Source of the DNA: Welwitschia mirabilis
Lineage: Eukaryota; Gnetophyta; Gnetopsida; Welwitschiales
DNA length: 64,000 nucleotides
Assembly (NCBI GenBank): GCA_051453625.1
Contig: JBOZIK010000001.1
Span: 154,317,529 to 154,381,528, forward strand
Reading direction: 5' to 3'
Made by a program: the position numbers and the translations under genes. Numbering within the stretch: the first letter of the stretch is position 1; each line of letters begins with the position of its first letter. The notes beneath the pieces were generated by a model. It worked only from the letters and a program-made list of their open reading frames with translations. It was not told the origin of the DNA and ran no database searches. Below, piece after piece: positions 24,233 to 35,300 of this stretch.

Positions 24233-24660
24233 CTTCTGGTAGAAAATAGCAAGATCCCTTGAAGAGCTTCCTTCACTCTTCTCTTGAATAAGATTTTAGC
24301 CATTTCGAAGACTTTAAAAGTAAGAAAACTAAGAGAAGAGCACTAGATCTGAAAGAAAATCTCTAGATATTGAAGAAAGAACTTTAGATCTGATATATGG
24401 AGAAGGCTAGAACATAAGAAAATTAATTTAGGTTCATCTTTCTTTTATAAACAATGCAAAATAAAGTGAAATGAAGAACGAAATCAGGTTCACCAATGGT
24501 ACTTCCACATTGTAATCTGTCAAGTCTAGTTGACCACTCAAGAGTTCAGTCAAAGGGTTCAAGTGAATGAGCTTTCAGTCTAGTCAACTGATCACATCCA
24601 GTCGATCGAATCATAAATTTAGTTGACTGCCCTGCAATTAGTCAAAGGATGATAAATGAA
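24232..24660 (-). promoter_or_regulatory. Spacer with TATA-like box upstream of the extra ORF
   Basis: On the minus strand GTTTATAAAAGAAAG (about 24441-24455) lies some 210 bases ahead of the extra ORF start, followed by a pyrimidine-rich AGATCT-containing leader. The plus-strand relative keeps a comparable TTTATAAAATTAAGAGG (near 42868) at the same distance. The adjoining 24500-24640 contains GTTGACC/GTCGATC motifs like those of the LTRs. This suggests the extra ORF has its own promoter, but only sequence resemblance supports it. Confidence 0.4.
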
Positions 24661-24779
24661 CCCCTAGTTCATTTTTTTGATTAATAAGTAAATTTTAGAA
24701 ATGGGATGCTATATTAGAGTTTTTCAGAAAATTTTTAGATTTATTAAAATTTAAGTTAATGTTTCCTTTTTGCATGTTC

Positions 24780-25330
24780 TAGTTTATATAATTTAACTGA
24801 TTGGTTAAATAAGTATCTATTCTATAGATATGATCTACTCATTTTGTAAGAAAAATAGTAATATTTGTTTTCTCATCTAAAACTTTGCATTTTACTTTTC
24901 CAAATATTACTTTGTGACCTTTGTTATATAATTTACTAATGCTTAATAAATTACGTTTCAAACCATTTACGTAAAACATATCATCAAGTTTAGATAACTT
25001 ACCTCCTCTGATGCATCCTAGACCTTCTATTATTTGCCTTTTCATTGTTTCCAAAAATGACTTATCCCCCATTAATACTTTTTAAGTGTTAAAAGTTTGA
25101 TCTTTCTTTAGACATATACCTTGAGCATCCACTGTTTAGATACCAACTATTTGTACTTGATCCTTTAAGAGCTATCTGTGGTACAAAACTTTTGAGATTG
25201 TTAGCTATAAAGAACTTAGTCTTATTAGACTTAGGTGGTATACTTCTCTTAGAAATAAATTTAAATAGTAAAGTATTTATAGAATCTGAGAAAATCATTA
25301 ATTATCTAATTTTTCAAAAAAAAACTTTAA
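24780..25330 (-). pseudogene. Copia protease and GAG-pre-integrase, copy 1
   Basis: Minus-strand frames at 25298-25089 and 25072-24839 read FISKRSIPPKSNKTKF, then SSTNSWYLNSGCSRYMSKERSNF (the protease WYLDSGCSRHMTG motif with the catalytic Asp changed to Asn) and LSKLDDMFYVNGLKRNLLSISKLYNKGHKVIF, the GAG-pre-integrase domain. Downstream, where the integrase core should start, the sequence changes to the spacer of the extra ORF. A second copy lies at 26270-26900. Confidence 0.8.
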
Positions 25331-25408
25331 ATGACCAAATTTACCATAAAAGTTATATAAAAGTTTAGAAGCATACTTACTTTTCCAATTTACCTATTCT
25401 TATGATTT

Positions 25409-25508
25409 NNNNNNNNNNNNNNNNNNNNNNNNNNNNNNNNNNNNNNNNNNNNNNNNNNNNNNNNNNNNNNNNNNNNNNNNNNNNNNNNNNNNNNNNNNNN
25501 NNNNNNNN
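25409..25508. other. Assembly gap, exactly 100 N
   Basis: Placeholder-length gap at the junction between protease copy 1 and the truncated second copy of the extra ORF. Confidence 0.97.
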
Positions 25509-25655
25509 ATCTAAAAAGTAATCAAGATCTTGATTTCTCAAAAGTTGATTAACTTCCCTAAGCTCACTAAGCTCTAAAGTAACTATAAACCACTTTTGGC
25601 ATACTAGTTTCTTCTCAAATCTCTCTAAGAACTTGTCGATGTCTTTCTCAGACAT
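25509..25655 (-). pseudogene. Truncated second copy of the extra ORF
   Basis: MSEKDIDKFLERFEKKLVCQ, then LELSELREVNQLLRNQDLDYFLD, cut off by the N gap. It matches the first ~48 residues of the ORFs at 24232 and 43089 and shows what those looked like before the TAG at NQD. Upstream on the minus strand (25660-25860) it is preceded by the same pyrimidine-rich leader. Confidence 0.75.
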
Positions 25656-26009
25656 ACCCTAGTAGAAAATAATAGGAATCTTTAAAGAATATTCCTTCAC
25701 TATTCTTTTGGATGAGATCTTAACCATTTTAAAAATTTTTCAAGTAAGAAAAACTAAGAGAAAAATGCTAGATCTAAGAACAGAGCTTTGGATCTTGAAG
25801 AAAGAGATCTAGATTTGAGAGATAGAGGAAGCTAAAAAATAATAAAATTGATTTAGGGTAGTACTTCTACACTGTGATCTATCAAGTCTAGTCGACCACT
25901 TAATATTATGATCAACTCATTGAGATACGGGTCTACAGTACTGGAAGAAATCTAGGTGACTGGGTTTTCAGGCTGGGCAAATGAATCATAGATCTAGTCG
26001 ACCACCCTA

Positions 26010-26109
26010 NNNNNNNNNNNNNNNNNNNNNNNNNNNNNNNNNNNNNNNNNNNNNNNNNNNNNNNNNNNNNNNNNNNNNNNNNNNNNNNNNNNNNNNNNNN
26101 NNNNNNNNN
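26010..26109. other. Assembly gap, exactly 100 N
   Basis: Placeholder gap. Left flank CTAGTCGACCACCCTA and right flank ACAATTAGCCAAATGATG are contiguous in the paralogous copy (TTAGTTGACTGCCCTGCAATTAGTCAAAGGATG at 24617-24650), so few or no bases may really be missing. Confidence 0.95.
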
Positions 26110-26269
26110 ACAATTAGCCAAATGATGACAAGTGAATCCCCAGCTCATTTTTGTAATTGACAAGTAAATTCAAGAAATGGGGTGTTACATCATAATATTT
26201 CAGAAATCATCTAGATTTAGTAAGATTCAGGCTAATGTTTCCTTTTAGTATGTCGTAATTCATATGAAT

Positions 26270-26900
26270 TAACTGATCGATCAAACAAGTATCTATTCTA
26301 TAGATATTATCTACTCATTTTGTAGTAAAGATAATAACATGTTTTTTTCTCATCTACAACTTCAAATTTTGATTTTCCAAAGATTACTTTATGACCTTTA
26401 TTACATAATTAACTAATGCTTAATAAATTATGTTTCAATCCATTTACATAAATTACATCATCAAGTTTAGGTAACATACCTCCTTTGATGCATCCTTTAC
26501 CTTCTATCTTTGCCTTTTTGTTGTTTTCAAAGATGACTTCTCATCCATTAATACTCCTTAGGTGCTGAAATTTTGATATTTTTCTAGACATATGCCTTGA
26601 GCATTCACTGTCTAGATACCAACTATTTGTACTCAATCCTCTAAGAGCTATCTGTGTTAGAAAACTTTTGAGATTATTAGCTTTAAGCCACTTAGTCTTA
26701 TTAGACTTAGTTGATACACTTCTCTTAGGAATAAATTTAAAAGGTAAATCATTTGTAGAATCTAAAAAAAGAATTAATTATACAATTTTGCAAAAGATCT
26801 TTGAATTACCAAGTTTATCACAAAAGTTACATAAAAGTTTAGAAGCATGTTTACTTTTCTAGTTTATCTGTTCTTGTGATTTTTATGTATTAAAGCCAAT
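26270..26900 (-). pseudogene. Copia protease and GAG-pre-integrase, copy 2
   Basis: The same coding segment as 24780-25330, closer to gag and thus probably the original one. On the minus strand it includes the IDYLDSECSRHMSRK-like protease block near 26590-26630 and a pre-integrase block near 26450-26500 (PKLDDVIYVNGLKHNLLSI). The plus-strand frame at 26668-26862 is a shadow. Confidence 0.75.
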
Positions 26901-26949
26901 ACTTAATGTGTCTCCAGTAGGTTTATGCACTCCAAGCATCTATTCTAAT

Positions 26950-28314
26950 TTAGAAGAACTAATAGAAAATTTATCTATAAAAAAATAAAGATCTTTTACC
27001 TATGACATTAGACTGGTGTTATCAGATTTTACCATATTACATTTCACTTTCATTTTCTCCTTTTCTTTGGTGAGAGTCTTCACTACTCTGTTCAGATCAT
27101 GTATCCTCTTAGTTAGCTTTTTACATTCATTATATAACTCTTGATATGCGTTTTCTAGCTCATTCTCTTATTCATTGATTATGTCCAAATCATCAGGCTC
27201 TGATATACTAGAAACATCTTTAAGTAATGGCACAAAAGCTATGAAAGATAATCTTCTGTCTCTATTTGATTCTTGATTTGAGTAGTTTTTTCATCATCAT
27301 TATTATCATTTTACCATGTAAAAATGAAATAGGGATTATTTGATTTCCTGTTATCTCTCTTTATGTTGGGGTACTCATTTGCCATATGAGTAAATCCTTT
27401 GCATAAGTGGCATTGGATATTTTTAGGTTTTTCTTTCTTCTTTCTATGTTTTAGATGACTTCTTTTTGAATATCTACTTGATTCTCCTTTCTTTTTCTTT
27501 CTATGAAGAAATTTTTTGAACCTTTTGACTAGAAGAGCCACTTCATCATCATTCAAGTTCTCATATAATCTTTCATATCTGTAGTCTTCCTACACACATT
27601 TTAAAGCAATACCTTTCTTCTTATGTTTAACAAATTTAAGCTTATAAGTTTGTAAATTATCTTGAAGTTCTTCTAGTGCCATTGCATTTATGTTTTTTCT
27701 CTCTTTAATAGCTGTGACCTTTAGTTCGAATCTCTTAGATAGGAATATTAAGAATTTCCTTACCATCTTTTCTTCATCCAAGCATTCTCCAAGGCTTTCC
27801 ATAGAGTTTATGATATAAGTGATTCTAGTAAAAGATTCCTATAAGGTCTCTTCTTCATTCATATGGATATCTTCAAATTTTAAAATAAGAATCTAAAGTT
27901 TAGCTTGATTTATATTGAGGTTACTTTGTGAGCTACTTCAAAAATATCCCAACATTTTTTAACATGATTATAGTTTACTATGTGCTTAAATTCATCTACA
28001 CAGACTATATAAATTATGGCATTAAGAGCATGGGCATCTGTGATGGCTTTTAACTTATCAATGAAGGTTTATTAATCCTGGGCTTTAAGAACTAGGATGG
28101 TGTTACTATTGACATTAATTTGAGTTAACATGGGCATAATGTAACCTTTATAGATGACTTCCTCTATGTCAGAATCTAAAGATCTAATAAATATTCTCAT
28201 TTTGGCTTTCCAGTAAGCATAGTTTAATACATCAAACATAAGTGGATGACTAGTAGAGAAACTATCANNNNNNNNNNCAAATGGATTACTCATTTTAGGG
28301 TTCTAAAGTCAAGA
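26950..28314 (-). pseudogene. Copia gag (UBN2-type, zinc knuckle, coiled coil)
   Basis: Starts MSNPF (28293), a ten-base N gap follows, then STSHPLMFDVLNYAYWKAKM and IFIRSLDSDIEEVIYKGY, the DUF4219/UBN2 gag start. The middle reads MESLGECLDEEKMVRKFLIF, LSKRFELKVTAIKERKNINA, MALEELQDNLQTYKLKFV. A lysine-rich stretch precedes the knuckle CHLCKGFTHMANEYP (27373-27413), with the last Cys changed to Tyr. A coiled-coil segment near 27050-27200 (ELENAYQELYNECKKL-like) follows as in the plus-strand relative. Three open pieces remain (28293-28072, 27802-27590, 27556-27311). Confidence 0.88.
28268..28277. other. Ten-base N run in gag
   Basis: Ten ambiguous bases four codons into gag, in a serine-rich part of the start. 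Confidence 0.95.
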
Positions 28315-28340
28315 TTCATTAAAATCTAAAGAATAATTAA

Positions 28341-28353
28341 CTCTGATACCAAT
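28341..28353 (-). promoter_or_regulatory. Primer-binding site, initiator-Met tRNA
   Basis: On the minus strand ATTGGTATCAGAG, an exact match to the common plant copia primer site TTGGTATCAGAG, directly after the CA end of the 5' LTR. It proves strand and LTR boundary. Confidence 0.92.
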
Positions 28354-29950
28354 TGATAGGATTAAGAACCCTAGAGGGGGAATGAATAGGTTCTTTAAAA
28401 ATATACAGCACAATATACTAAATGAATAAAAACTTAAATAAAACTTGCATGTAATAATTAACTATCCCAAAATGTACATGAAAATAAGAAAATACTTAAA
28501 GTAAGGAAATAATAACTAAAAGCATAAAAATACCAAATGGATGCATGCCAGATTTACAGTGGTTCAAGAGACCCCCTACTTCACTCTCGATAATCAACTT
28601 ATCCCTAAGCTAGATCTTGAATCTTCGTTACTCCACAAAATATTCCAGATTCATCTGTACCCTTTACAAATGGACTTTTTAAGGTTTAGTTTCAAACTTT
28701 GAATGGACTTTTTAAGGCTTAGTCTCAATCTTGAATGTACTTTTCAAGACTTGATCTTAACCTTTGAACGGACTTTTTCTTAGTCTCAACCTTTTACAAA
28801 GAAAAGTAGTGATGTAATGATGTTAAATATGCTCAAATATTAGTCGTTCTTGATTCAATATGATTAATAGAGCTCTTCTCCTGTAGATGTAAAAGCACAG
28901 GATCAAATCTTGAATGTAGAGATGAATACAAATGATAGATCCTTCTGGTTAGAAGTACAAATTTTAAGATACAATAATAAGTATCATAAGATTATAGTGC
29001 TCGTTCCTTAGATCCAACAGATTAATACCATTGAAAGTCGTTCCAGAGATCCTATAGTTGTCTATCTCTTAGCTATTTATATTGGAAGGTTTTTTGGGTT
29101 TATTACATTTGAAATGCACTTCCAATAGCTATAAATAGCTAGATAATAGCTACTTAATGGCTACATAACAACTAGAAAATTTATGTTCTGTTTCATTTGG
29201 TCAACTCCTTAAAAGTTTGCAGACACCCCATCTAGTGCCGTGACTTACACAGGTCACCTAGTAGAAAATTTAGGTTGCCCCAATTTCTTACAACTTCATA
29301 TTTGATCAACCCCATTTGGGTCTATTTGATCCCAGTTTGGTCATCTATTATTAAATCTGATTACTCGCTTAACTTAATGAAATTCTTTCTAGTTTCTAGC
29401 ATCAGGTTTGGTTAAACCCTTTAAGCATCTAGTTGACCCTATGATGATCGGCTCAGAAATATTAGCTACATAGTACTCAGGTCTGGTTGACCCCATCATA
29501 GGTCTAGTTGACTCCTTGACAATTAGTTTAGGATTACTATTCCTGGGTTCACAGATCCTATCAACTTCATCATAGGTCCAGTTGACCCCTTGTCATTCAG
29601 TTCAGGGATACTGTTTATTAAATTCTCAAATCCAGTCCAATCGACCCCTTGCCATTTGGTTTAGGGATATTAGTTCTTGAGGTTACAGGTTCGGTCTACC
29701 CCATCAGGAATTCGGTTGGCTCCTCTGGATGTAGTTCATCTTCTGTCTGCTTTAAGTATAGTTGATCCCTTGAAAATCTAGTTGACCCCTCAAGAGGATA
29801 AAAGAACTGATAGGTTTCTAGTGTCAGAAATTGATGATTTTGGTTTCATCTTTTGAACTAAAAGTAATTAACATATTCTTCATAAGATACACAAAATTTA
29901 CTATACAAAAAACATTAGTTTAACATCAATTAGCAAAACATAATCTAATA
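28354..29950 (-). repeat. 5' LTR of the minus-strand copia element
   Basis: 1597 bp, partner of 21067-22684. Left end TGATAGGATTAAGAACCC next to the primer site, right end AACATAATCTAATA followed by the AATGC target duplication. TATAAATAG at 29073-29081 on the minus strand. The GTTGACCCC-type tandem units occupy roughly 29200-29800. Confidence 0.9.
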
Positions 29951-29955
29951 AATGC

Positions 29956-31604
29956 TTTCCTCATAATTTGATTTGATTATTTTCTTACTAGCTTCCTATA
30001 GTTTCTCTTTAGTTGATAGAGTTTTAGATGTGATTAGTTATTATTGAAAGCTATTACATAATTTTCTCTATTTTAGAAATCCTATTATCATAATTTTTAT
30101 TGATTTTATTTTGTCATATTGAGAATTGAAATTTAATATTTTCTAACTTATGCATAATAATCTAATTATATTTATTTTGGTTATATTTAAACTTTCCTTG
30201 GTTTCTACATGATTTTTATAACTTAAGAATTAGCCACATTTGATGAATTTCTCCATAAAAGATCAAGAGTTTTTTCTTCAATTAGAATTATAATCTTATG
30301 AAAGGGGATTCCTATCTTACATGTATTAGTTTCCATCCTTCTTTTGCTACTACATCTTATTAGTTTGGAATTATAGGGCAATATTATTTTTCTCATGCAT
30401 AGAACTATTACATATGATATACATTTTGATAGGATGAGGTGTATTGACTTTTATGACATCAACTTTTTTGTAAGTTTCTTAACTTATTTATTTCCTTTAA
30501 GAATATTACCTATGCTTAAAGAACTTTAAGAGTTTGATTCTTTCTTTTGTATTATTAGTATTGATGTTTCCCATTCCCTAGAATTTCTATTAGTGTTTTT
30601 CATTGTTTCTGTGCTTCTTTTTTCACCCCTAAGAATTTAATTTTCATTGTCATTTCTAAGAATTTTCTATCCCATGACATTAGCCCATTGTAAAAAAAAT
30701 TGAATTCATATTTCTTAGTAATAATTATGTCATGGATATTTTATCACTACTTTTCTAAAACTATCAATTGCATCATTATAGGTTTCATTATTTTCTTACT
30801 AATAGTTCATGATTTGTCTTCTAAGAACTTGAGATTTATGTAGTGAAAATAAATTTTTTAAGAAGCTTTATTATAATGTATTCCAAGTTACAATACAAAT
30901 ATATTTTAATGAAATGTACCATTAATTATATTTTTCTTTTAGAGTAGAATAAAAAACTAATTTTACATTATCTACTTAATGAATAGGAAAATTTTTAAAA
31001 GCATGACTAGTGATTTTACATTCTAATGTATATGGATATTTAGATAAAAAAGTCCATATTTTAAACCTTTAAATGTTGCAAGAGAATTGATCAAAGATTG
31101 TTTTGTGCATTGTTTTGTATGAGTATGTATGATAATGGTTGATCTTGTTATGGATTTACAAAATCATCTATGTTGCTAATAGGATTATAAATTATGATAG
31201 GATGTGAATCATTTATTAATGTAAGATTTAGTAAATTGAGGTTTATATTATTAGCTTAAGGGAAATGATTGTATGATGAGGGAAACATGAATAAATTTCA
31301 TAATTCATAAATATCACTAGTATAAATAACAATGTGTAACATTTTATATGAAACTAATGATTCAAGAAAATTAAGATAAAAAATATCAGTATTATAATGA
31401 AATAATTAAGATACTTTATTTAAAGATGATAAAACATAACCAAAATCTAAATGCATAAATTTAGAAAAATATATGTAAATTCTCTAACTTCTAAAACTAA
31501 ATTTAGATAAAATTTAAAAAATTACGTAACTATAAAAAGTTCTCAAATCCAATTCAACTATATGACCATGTTAGAAAACTATAGTATCACAACATATTGA
31601 AATG
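29956..31604 (-). pseudogene. Tat/Athila gypsy gag remnant
   Basis: On the minus strand, about 30900-30650 reads SFLKNLFSLHKSQVLRRQIMN, then ENNETYNDAIDSFRKVVIKYP and QFFLQWANVM. This matches the gag block FFPLHKT-x-x-LR-x-x-I-x-NF-x-Q-x-x-ETFYEAWERFKDLL-x-x-CPHHG of Tat/Athila elements. Farther along (30000-30200) a basic, coiled stretch is consistent with gag's C-terminal part. It ends at the copia insertion, beyond which the protease remnant (20245-20690) follows. 31000-31604 holds no readable motif. Confidence 0.6.
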
Positions 31605-31613
31605 ACTATGTAA
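31605..31613. repeat. LINE target-site duplication ACTATGTAA, left
   Basis: ACTATGTAA recurs exactly at 37368-37376, just after the A-rich end of the LINE. Confidence 0.65.
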
Positions 31614-31699
31614 GAAATCTTATAGAAGGAATCCTATTAGGGAAGAATGTAGGACATGTAGAAAAGTGCAAAAGTAGATTAGAGGAAGTGCATTAATGG

Positions 31700-32900
31700 A
31701 GATGATATGAAGGGATTGCAAGATGCAGGGGGTAGTTTTGGTTTAGCTTCTAGTAGGATATTTTCCGAGTAAGAGGTGAATTTATTTAATCTTTTACATT
31801 ATGTTATTCTTAGGGATTTTTACCTTAGGACTCTATCTAACTATGGAAAGAGATATGAGTGCTTTATTCCTAAATATAGATGATGGTGCATGTATAGAAA
31901 TTTAAAAAATTCCATTATAATCTCATAAGAAAATTTATTTCTTCTAGTGCAAGATTGAGGTTAAACCTAATTAGGGATTGCGTGGCCTCTAAATGAATAG
32001 AAGTTACTAAAGTCCAAGTTTTTTCTTTACTAGATGGGCTAGTTTTATTTTAGTTTAATAATGAAAAGGAAAAAGATAAAGTCATAGTTATAGACCCATG
32101 GTTCTTTGGAGTAAAAGGGCTCGCTTTGGCAAAATGGAGCCCTGAGATGTAATTGGCCCCCAATATTTTTTAGAGATTATTGATTCAAATAAGAATTCTT
32201 AGGTTTTAAAAAGAGTTTTAGGATGAATATATCCTTACAAAGATAGCCTCATAACTTGGGTATTTCATTAAGTTAGACAAAATAACCATAAAGCAAACCC
32301 AATTAATGCTAGTTAGATTTTGTGTCTAGAGAAGTTTAGAAAAAGATAAAGGAGATTTAAGCAAATAGGTTTTACTTTAAATGGAAAAAGTGCAATCTAG
32401 ATGTTAAATATGAAAACTTACTAACCATCTATGGTCTTATATGAAATTAGGGTACCCTTAAATAAGATGTCCAAAGATAGAAAAGCCATGCCCACATTAT
32501 GGAAAGAAAGAGCACTTTAAGGAGGAACGTAAGAAAATACTACTAGAAATGAGGGATAAGAATGATAAACGCACATTCTGTGGGAATTTATGGCATTAAA
32601 AAAATACTATTAGTATAAAAAGAAAAAGGATGGAGTTCAAAAGAGCATAGTCATTTTTCTAAAAAAGCATAAAGAAAAGGAAAATCCCAATCTTAATCCA
32701 ATAGAGGATAGTTTACAACTAAATTATACACAACCAAGTCATATAGAGTAGCATACTAAAGGGAGACTAAACAAAAGAATCTTAAAAGACATAGAAATCA
32801 TGGATAATATGGAAAATAACTTACAAGACATAATAAATAAAATGTTAAAGAAAGGATTAGGGGCATATAGAAAGGGGAAAAATCCTATCTAATGTATTTC
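31700..32900 (+). pseudogene. LINE ORF1 (DUF4283, zinc knuckle)
   Basis: ORF1 encodes the RNA-binding protein of the LINE particle. FNNEKEKDKVIVIDPWFFGVKG with LALAKWSPEM at 32055-32150 is the F-x-x-E-x-DR-x-x-V-x-x-x-x-PWFF...L-x-L-x-x-W-x-P core of DUF4283. Near 32465-32530 CPKIEKPCPHYGKKEHFKEE corresponds to the C-x-x-CG-x-x-GHF-x-x-EC knuckle with Cys changed to Tyr. Lysine-rich C-terminus after that. Frame broken several times. Confidence 0.72.
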
Positions 32901-32919
32901 CTCACATGAAAATAAAAGG

Positions 32920-33560
32920 ACTTCAGGCCCTCCTAATAAAAATTAGATTATAATAGATATTATTATAAAAAGTAACATTTATTTATTTTAACTTCAAGAA
33001 ATAAAAATAAGTAATGATAAGGAAATGGAGATATACTAGTAGGAATTGAACATTTTTGCTATAGGAGCACAAGAAAAATCAGGAGGGTTAATGATATTAA
33101 TATAGAAGGAGTCCAAGCTAATAAATAAAGGCCTTCATCATATTTTAATCTATCTTAAGGATGAGGATTGAACTATTACAAGTATTTACAACTCCTAAGG
33201 GAACATGAACACAAATCAAGAATACAAGAACTTTTTTAATACTATTACAAATATAAATAAATAGCTAGTGATAGGAGATTTTAATCAATGTATTCATAAA
33301 TGGGAGAAATCAGATGGAACAAATTGAAATAGCAAAGGAGCAAAAATTCTTAAGGATTTTATGTTGCAAGGAAACTTAATAAGTGTCCCAATCCTAGGAT
33401 GAAAATATACATGGTTAAATAGAAGGGGAGTTAATAATCTAATCATGTCTAGAATTGACAAAATTTTGGCTAGAAGAGAGGTAATTAATAATACATTAAT
33501 AGAAGATTAAGATCTACATAGAATAGCTTTGAATCAAAAACTAGTCAGGTTTCAAGTAGG
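32920..33560 (+). pseudogene. LINE ORF2 endonuclease domain
   Basis: The apurinic-type endonuclease nicks target DNA. Readable blocks are EKSGGLMIL (near 33078), LVIGDFNQCIHKWEKSDGTN (near 33267-33330, the GDFN motif), a LKDFMLQGNLISVPILG block followed by KYTWLNRRG and finally SRIDKILARRE (near 33450). The order and spacing fit plant L1 endonucleases. Confidence 0.78.
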
Positions 33561-33599
33561 GACAAAATTACACCTAAAATGCCCCTTCAAGATGAAAAT

Positions 33600-35300
33600 A
33601 TATTAGACATATTAAAAAGAAATGAGTAACATGGTAAAGAGAATCTAACAAAACTATGATATAACTAGGCCCCTCAGATCTTTGTATAGATGTCTAAGAA
33701 CCATAAAATTTCATATAAAACTTTGAAAAAATAGGGATAAAATGAAGTTAACTCTCAAAAAGAAATTGAAAGGGAGCTTAGAAAGATCTAGATAGAACAA
33801 GACCAGGGATAAGATCAAGATAACTTTAGATAACTTGAGTATAATTATCTTTAAGAGATCTAAGAAATCAGTGCAGAGGAGGAGTAGTACTGGAAAGAAA
33901 GATTAAGAATCCAATGGTTATGAGAAGGTGATAAACATACAAAATTTTTTATCCATCAAATGAATAAACATAAGATGTACAATAAGATTAGAAATCTCAA
34001 GATAGAAGATAAAGTATTAAAAAATTAAGAGAAAATAGATTTAGAAATAACAAGACATCTTAGAATAGTTTGGAAATTGGAGGATGTCATCCCTAAGATA
34101 TTATGTATTTCTAACAAAGTTAGTAAAGAAAAAAATAAAGAATTAAGTAAGTCCATTAACAAGGAAGAGGTAAAATAGGCCATTAATCTATGAAAAATAA
34201 CAAAGCCTCGAGTCCTAATAGTTGGCTCATAGAACACTTTAAAGTTTATTTTGTCATCCCTAGTAAAAACATTTAAGATGTTATGTAGGAAATATTCACA
34301 AGCAATAGAATCCCTATTGAGATAAATAGAACTAGAATAGTCCTCATTTCAAAGAAAATAGATGCTAGAAGTCTAGGGAATTAGATCAATTAGGATATGT
34401 AATTGCTTTATAGAAATTTTGCAAAGATAATGGTTGGCTATATCGCCCCTCTTCTGTCCAAGGTTATCTTTCTAAATCAAGCTACCTTCATTCACTGCAG
34501 GTAAATATAAGACCAAATTTTACTTACTCTTGAGATTATATTAACAATCATAACTTTCCTTTAATGCTTATCAAAATTGATATAGTTAAGGCCTATAACA
34601 TAGTTAACTAGAGTTCACTAGGAAACATTCTCAATAAAGCTGGATTTATGAAAGATATGATAAACCTATGGATAGACATGCAGGCCTTAGCTGAATTATA
34701 CTTAGAGATAAACGGCATTACATATAAGTATTTAATAGTAGGGTAAGGCCTCAGATAACGAGACCTATTATCTCCTTACCTACTTTTATTTATTACAAAT
34801 GTTCTGTAGGAAATGTTAAAAAGGAGTAGTATTAAAGAAATCAAATTTAGGAAATAAAAATTCATTAATAGTAATTATGTAGATGATACCATTATAATGA
34901 CTCAAGCCTCTTGTTAGTAAGCCAAAGTCATAAAAAACATAATGTAGTTGTTATTAGAGCTACAAGCCTAAGAGTAAATTAGAATAAAATAAAAATCCAC
35001 TTCATAAGATAAAAAATCACACATAGGGCCAAGATCGCCTAGATCTTAGAAGACAAAAAGGGTGAATTGATGATATTTATTTAGGGATCCCATTATGGCA
35101 CTAGAATAAAATTTAAAATTGGAATATATCATTGAGAAAATCTAAAGCAAATATATTAAATGGATGAATAAATTCCTATCCTCAAAAGTAAAAGTCATCC
35201 TTACCAACTCTTGCCTCATAACTACTTAAAGATACCTAGCTTCTGTTATCTCTTCCTCCTCTTCTCTTGAATTACATTACAAAGAAAAATAAATAAAATG
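33600..35300 (+). pseudogene. LINE ORF2 reverse transcriptase domain
   Basis: Starts with EGDKHTKFFIHQMNKHKM (33928-33980), a hallmark before plant L1 RT. RT blocks follow: LIKIDIVKAYNIVN at 34567-34607 (D-x-x-KAYD-x-V), a decayed GLRQGDPLSPYL block at 34747-34785, and FINSNYVDDTIIMTQAS at 34858-34908, where the catalytic FADD pair is kept as V-D-D. The minus-strand frame at 34025-34237 is a shadow. Confidence 0.82.

Larger units (their letters stand above)
21067..29950 (-). mobile_element. Ty1/copia element without RT, carrying an extra ORF
   Basis: An 8.9-kb element read on the minus strand: 5' LTR (28354-29950), initiator-Met-tRNA primer site, gag with zinc knuckle, protease and GAG-pre-integrase, an extra ORF with acidic tail, polypurine tract and 3' LTR (21067-22684), with perfect AATGC target duplications. 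No integrase core, RT or RNase H motif was found, so it must have depended on other elements. A block of protease, spacer and start of the extra ORF occurs twice around two 100-N gaps. It is inserted into a Tat/Athila element of the same strand. Confidence 0.88.
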
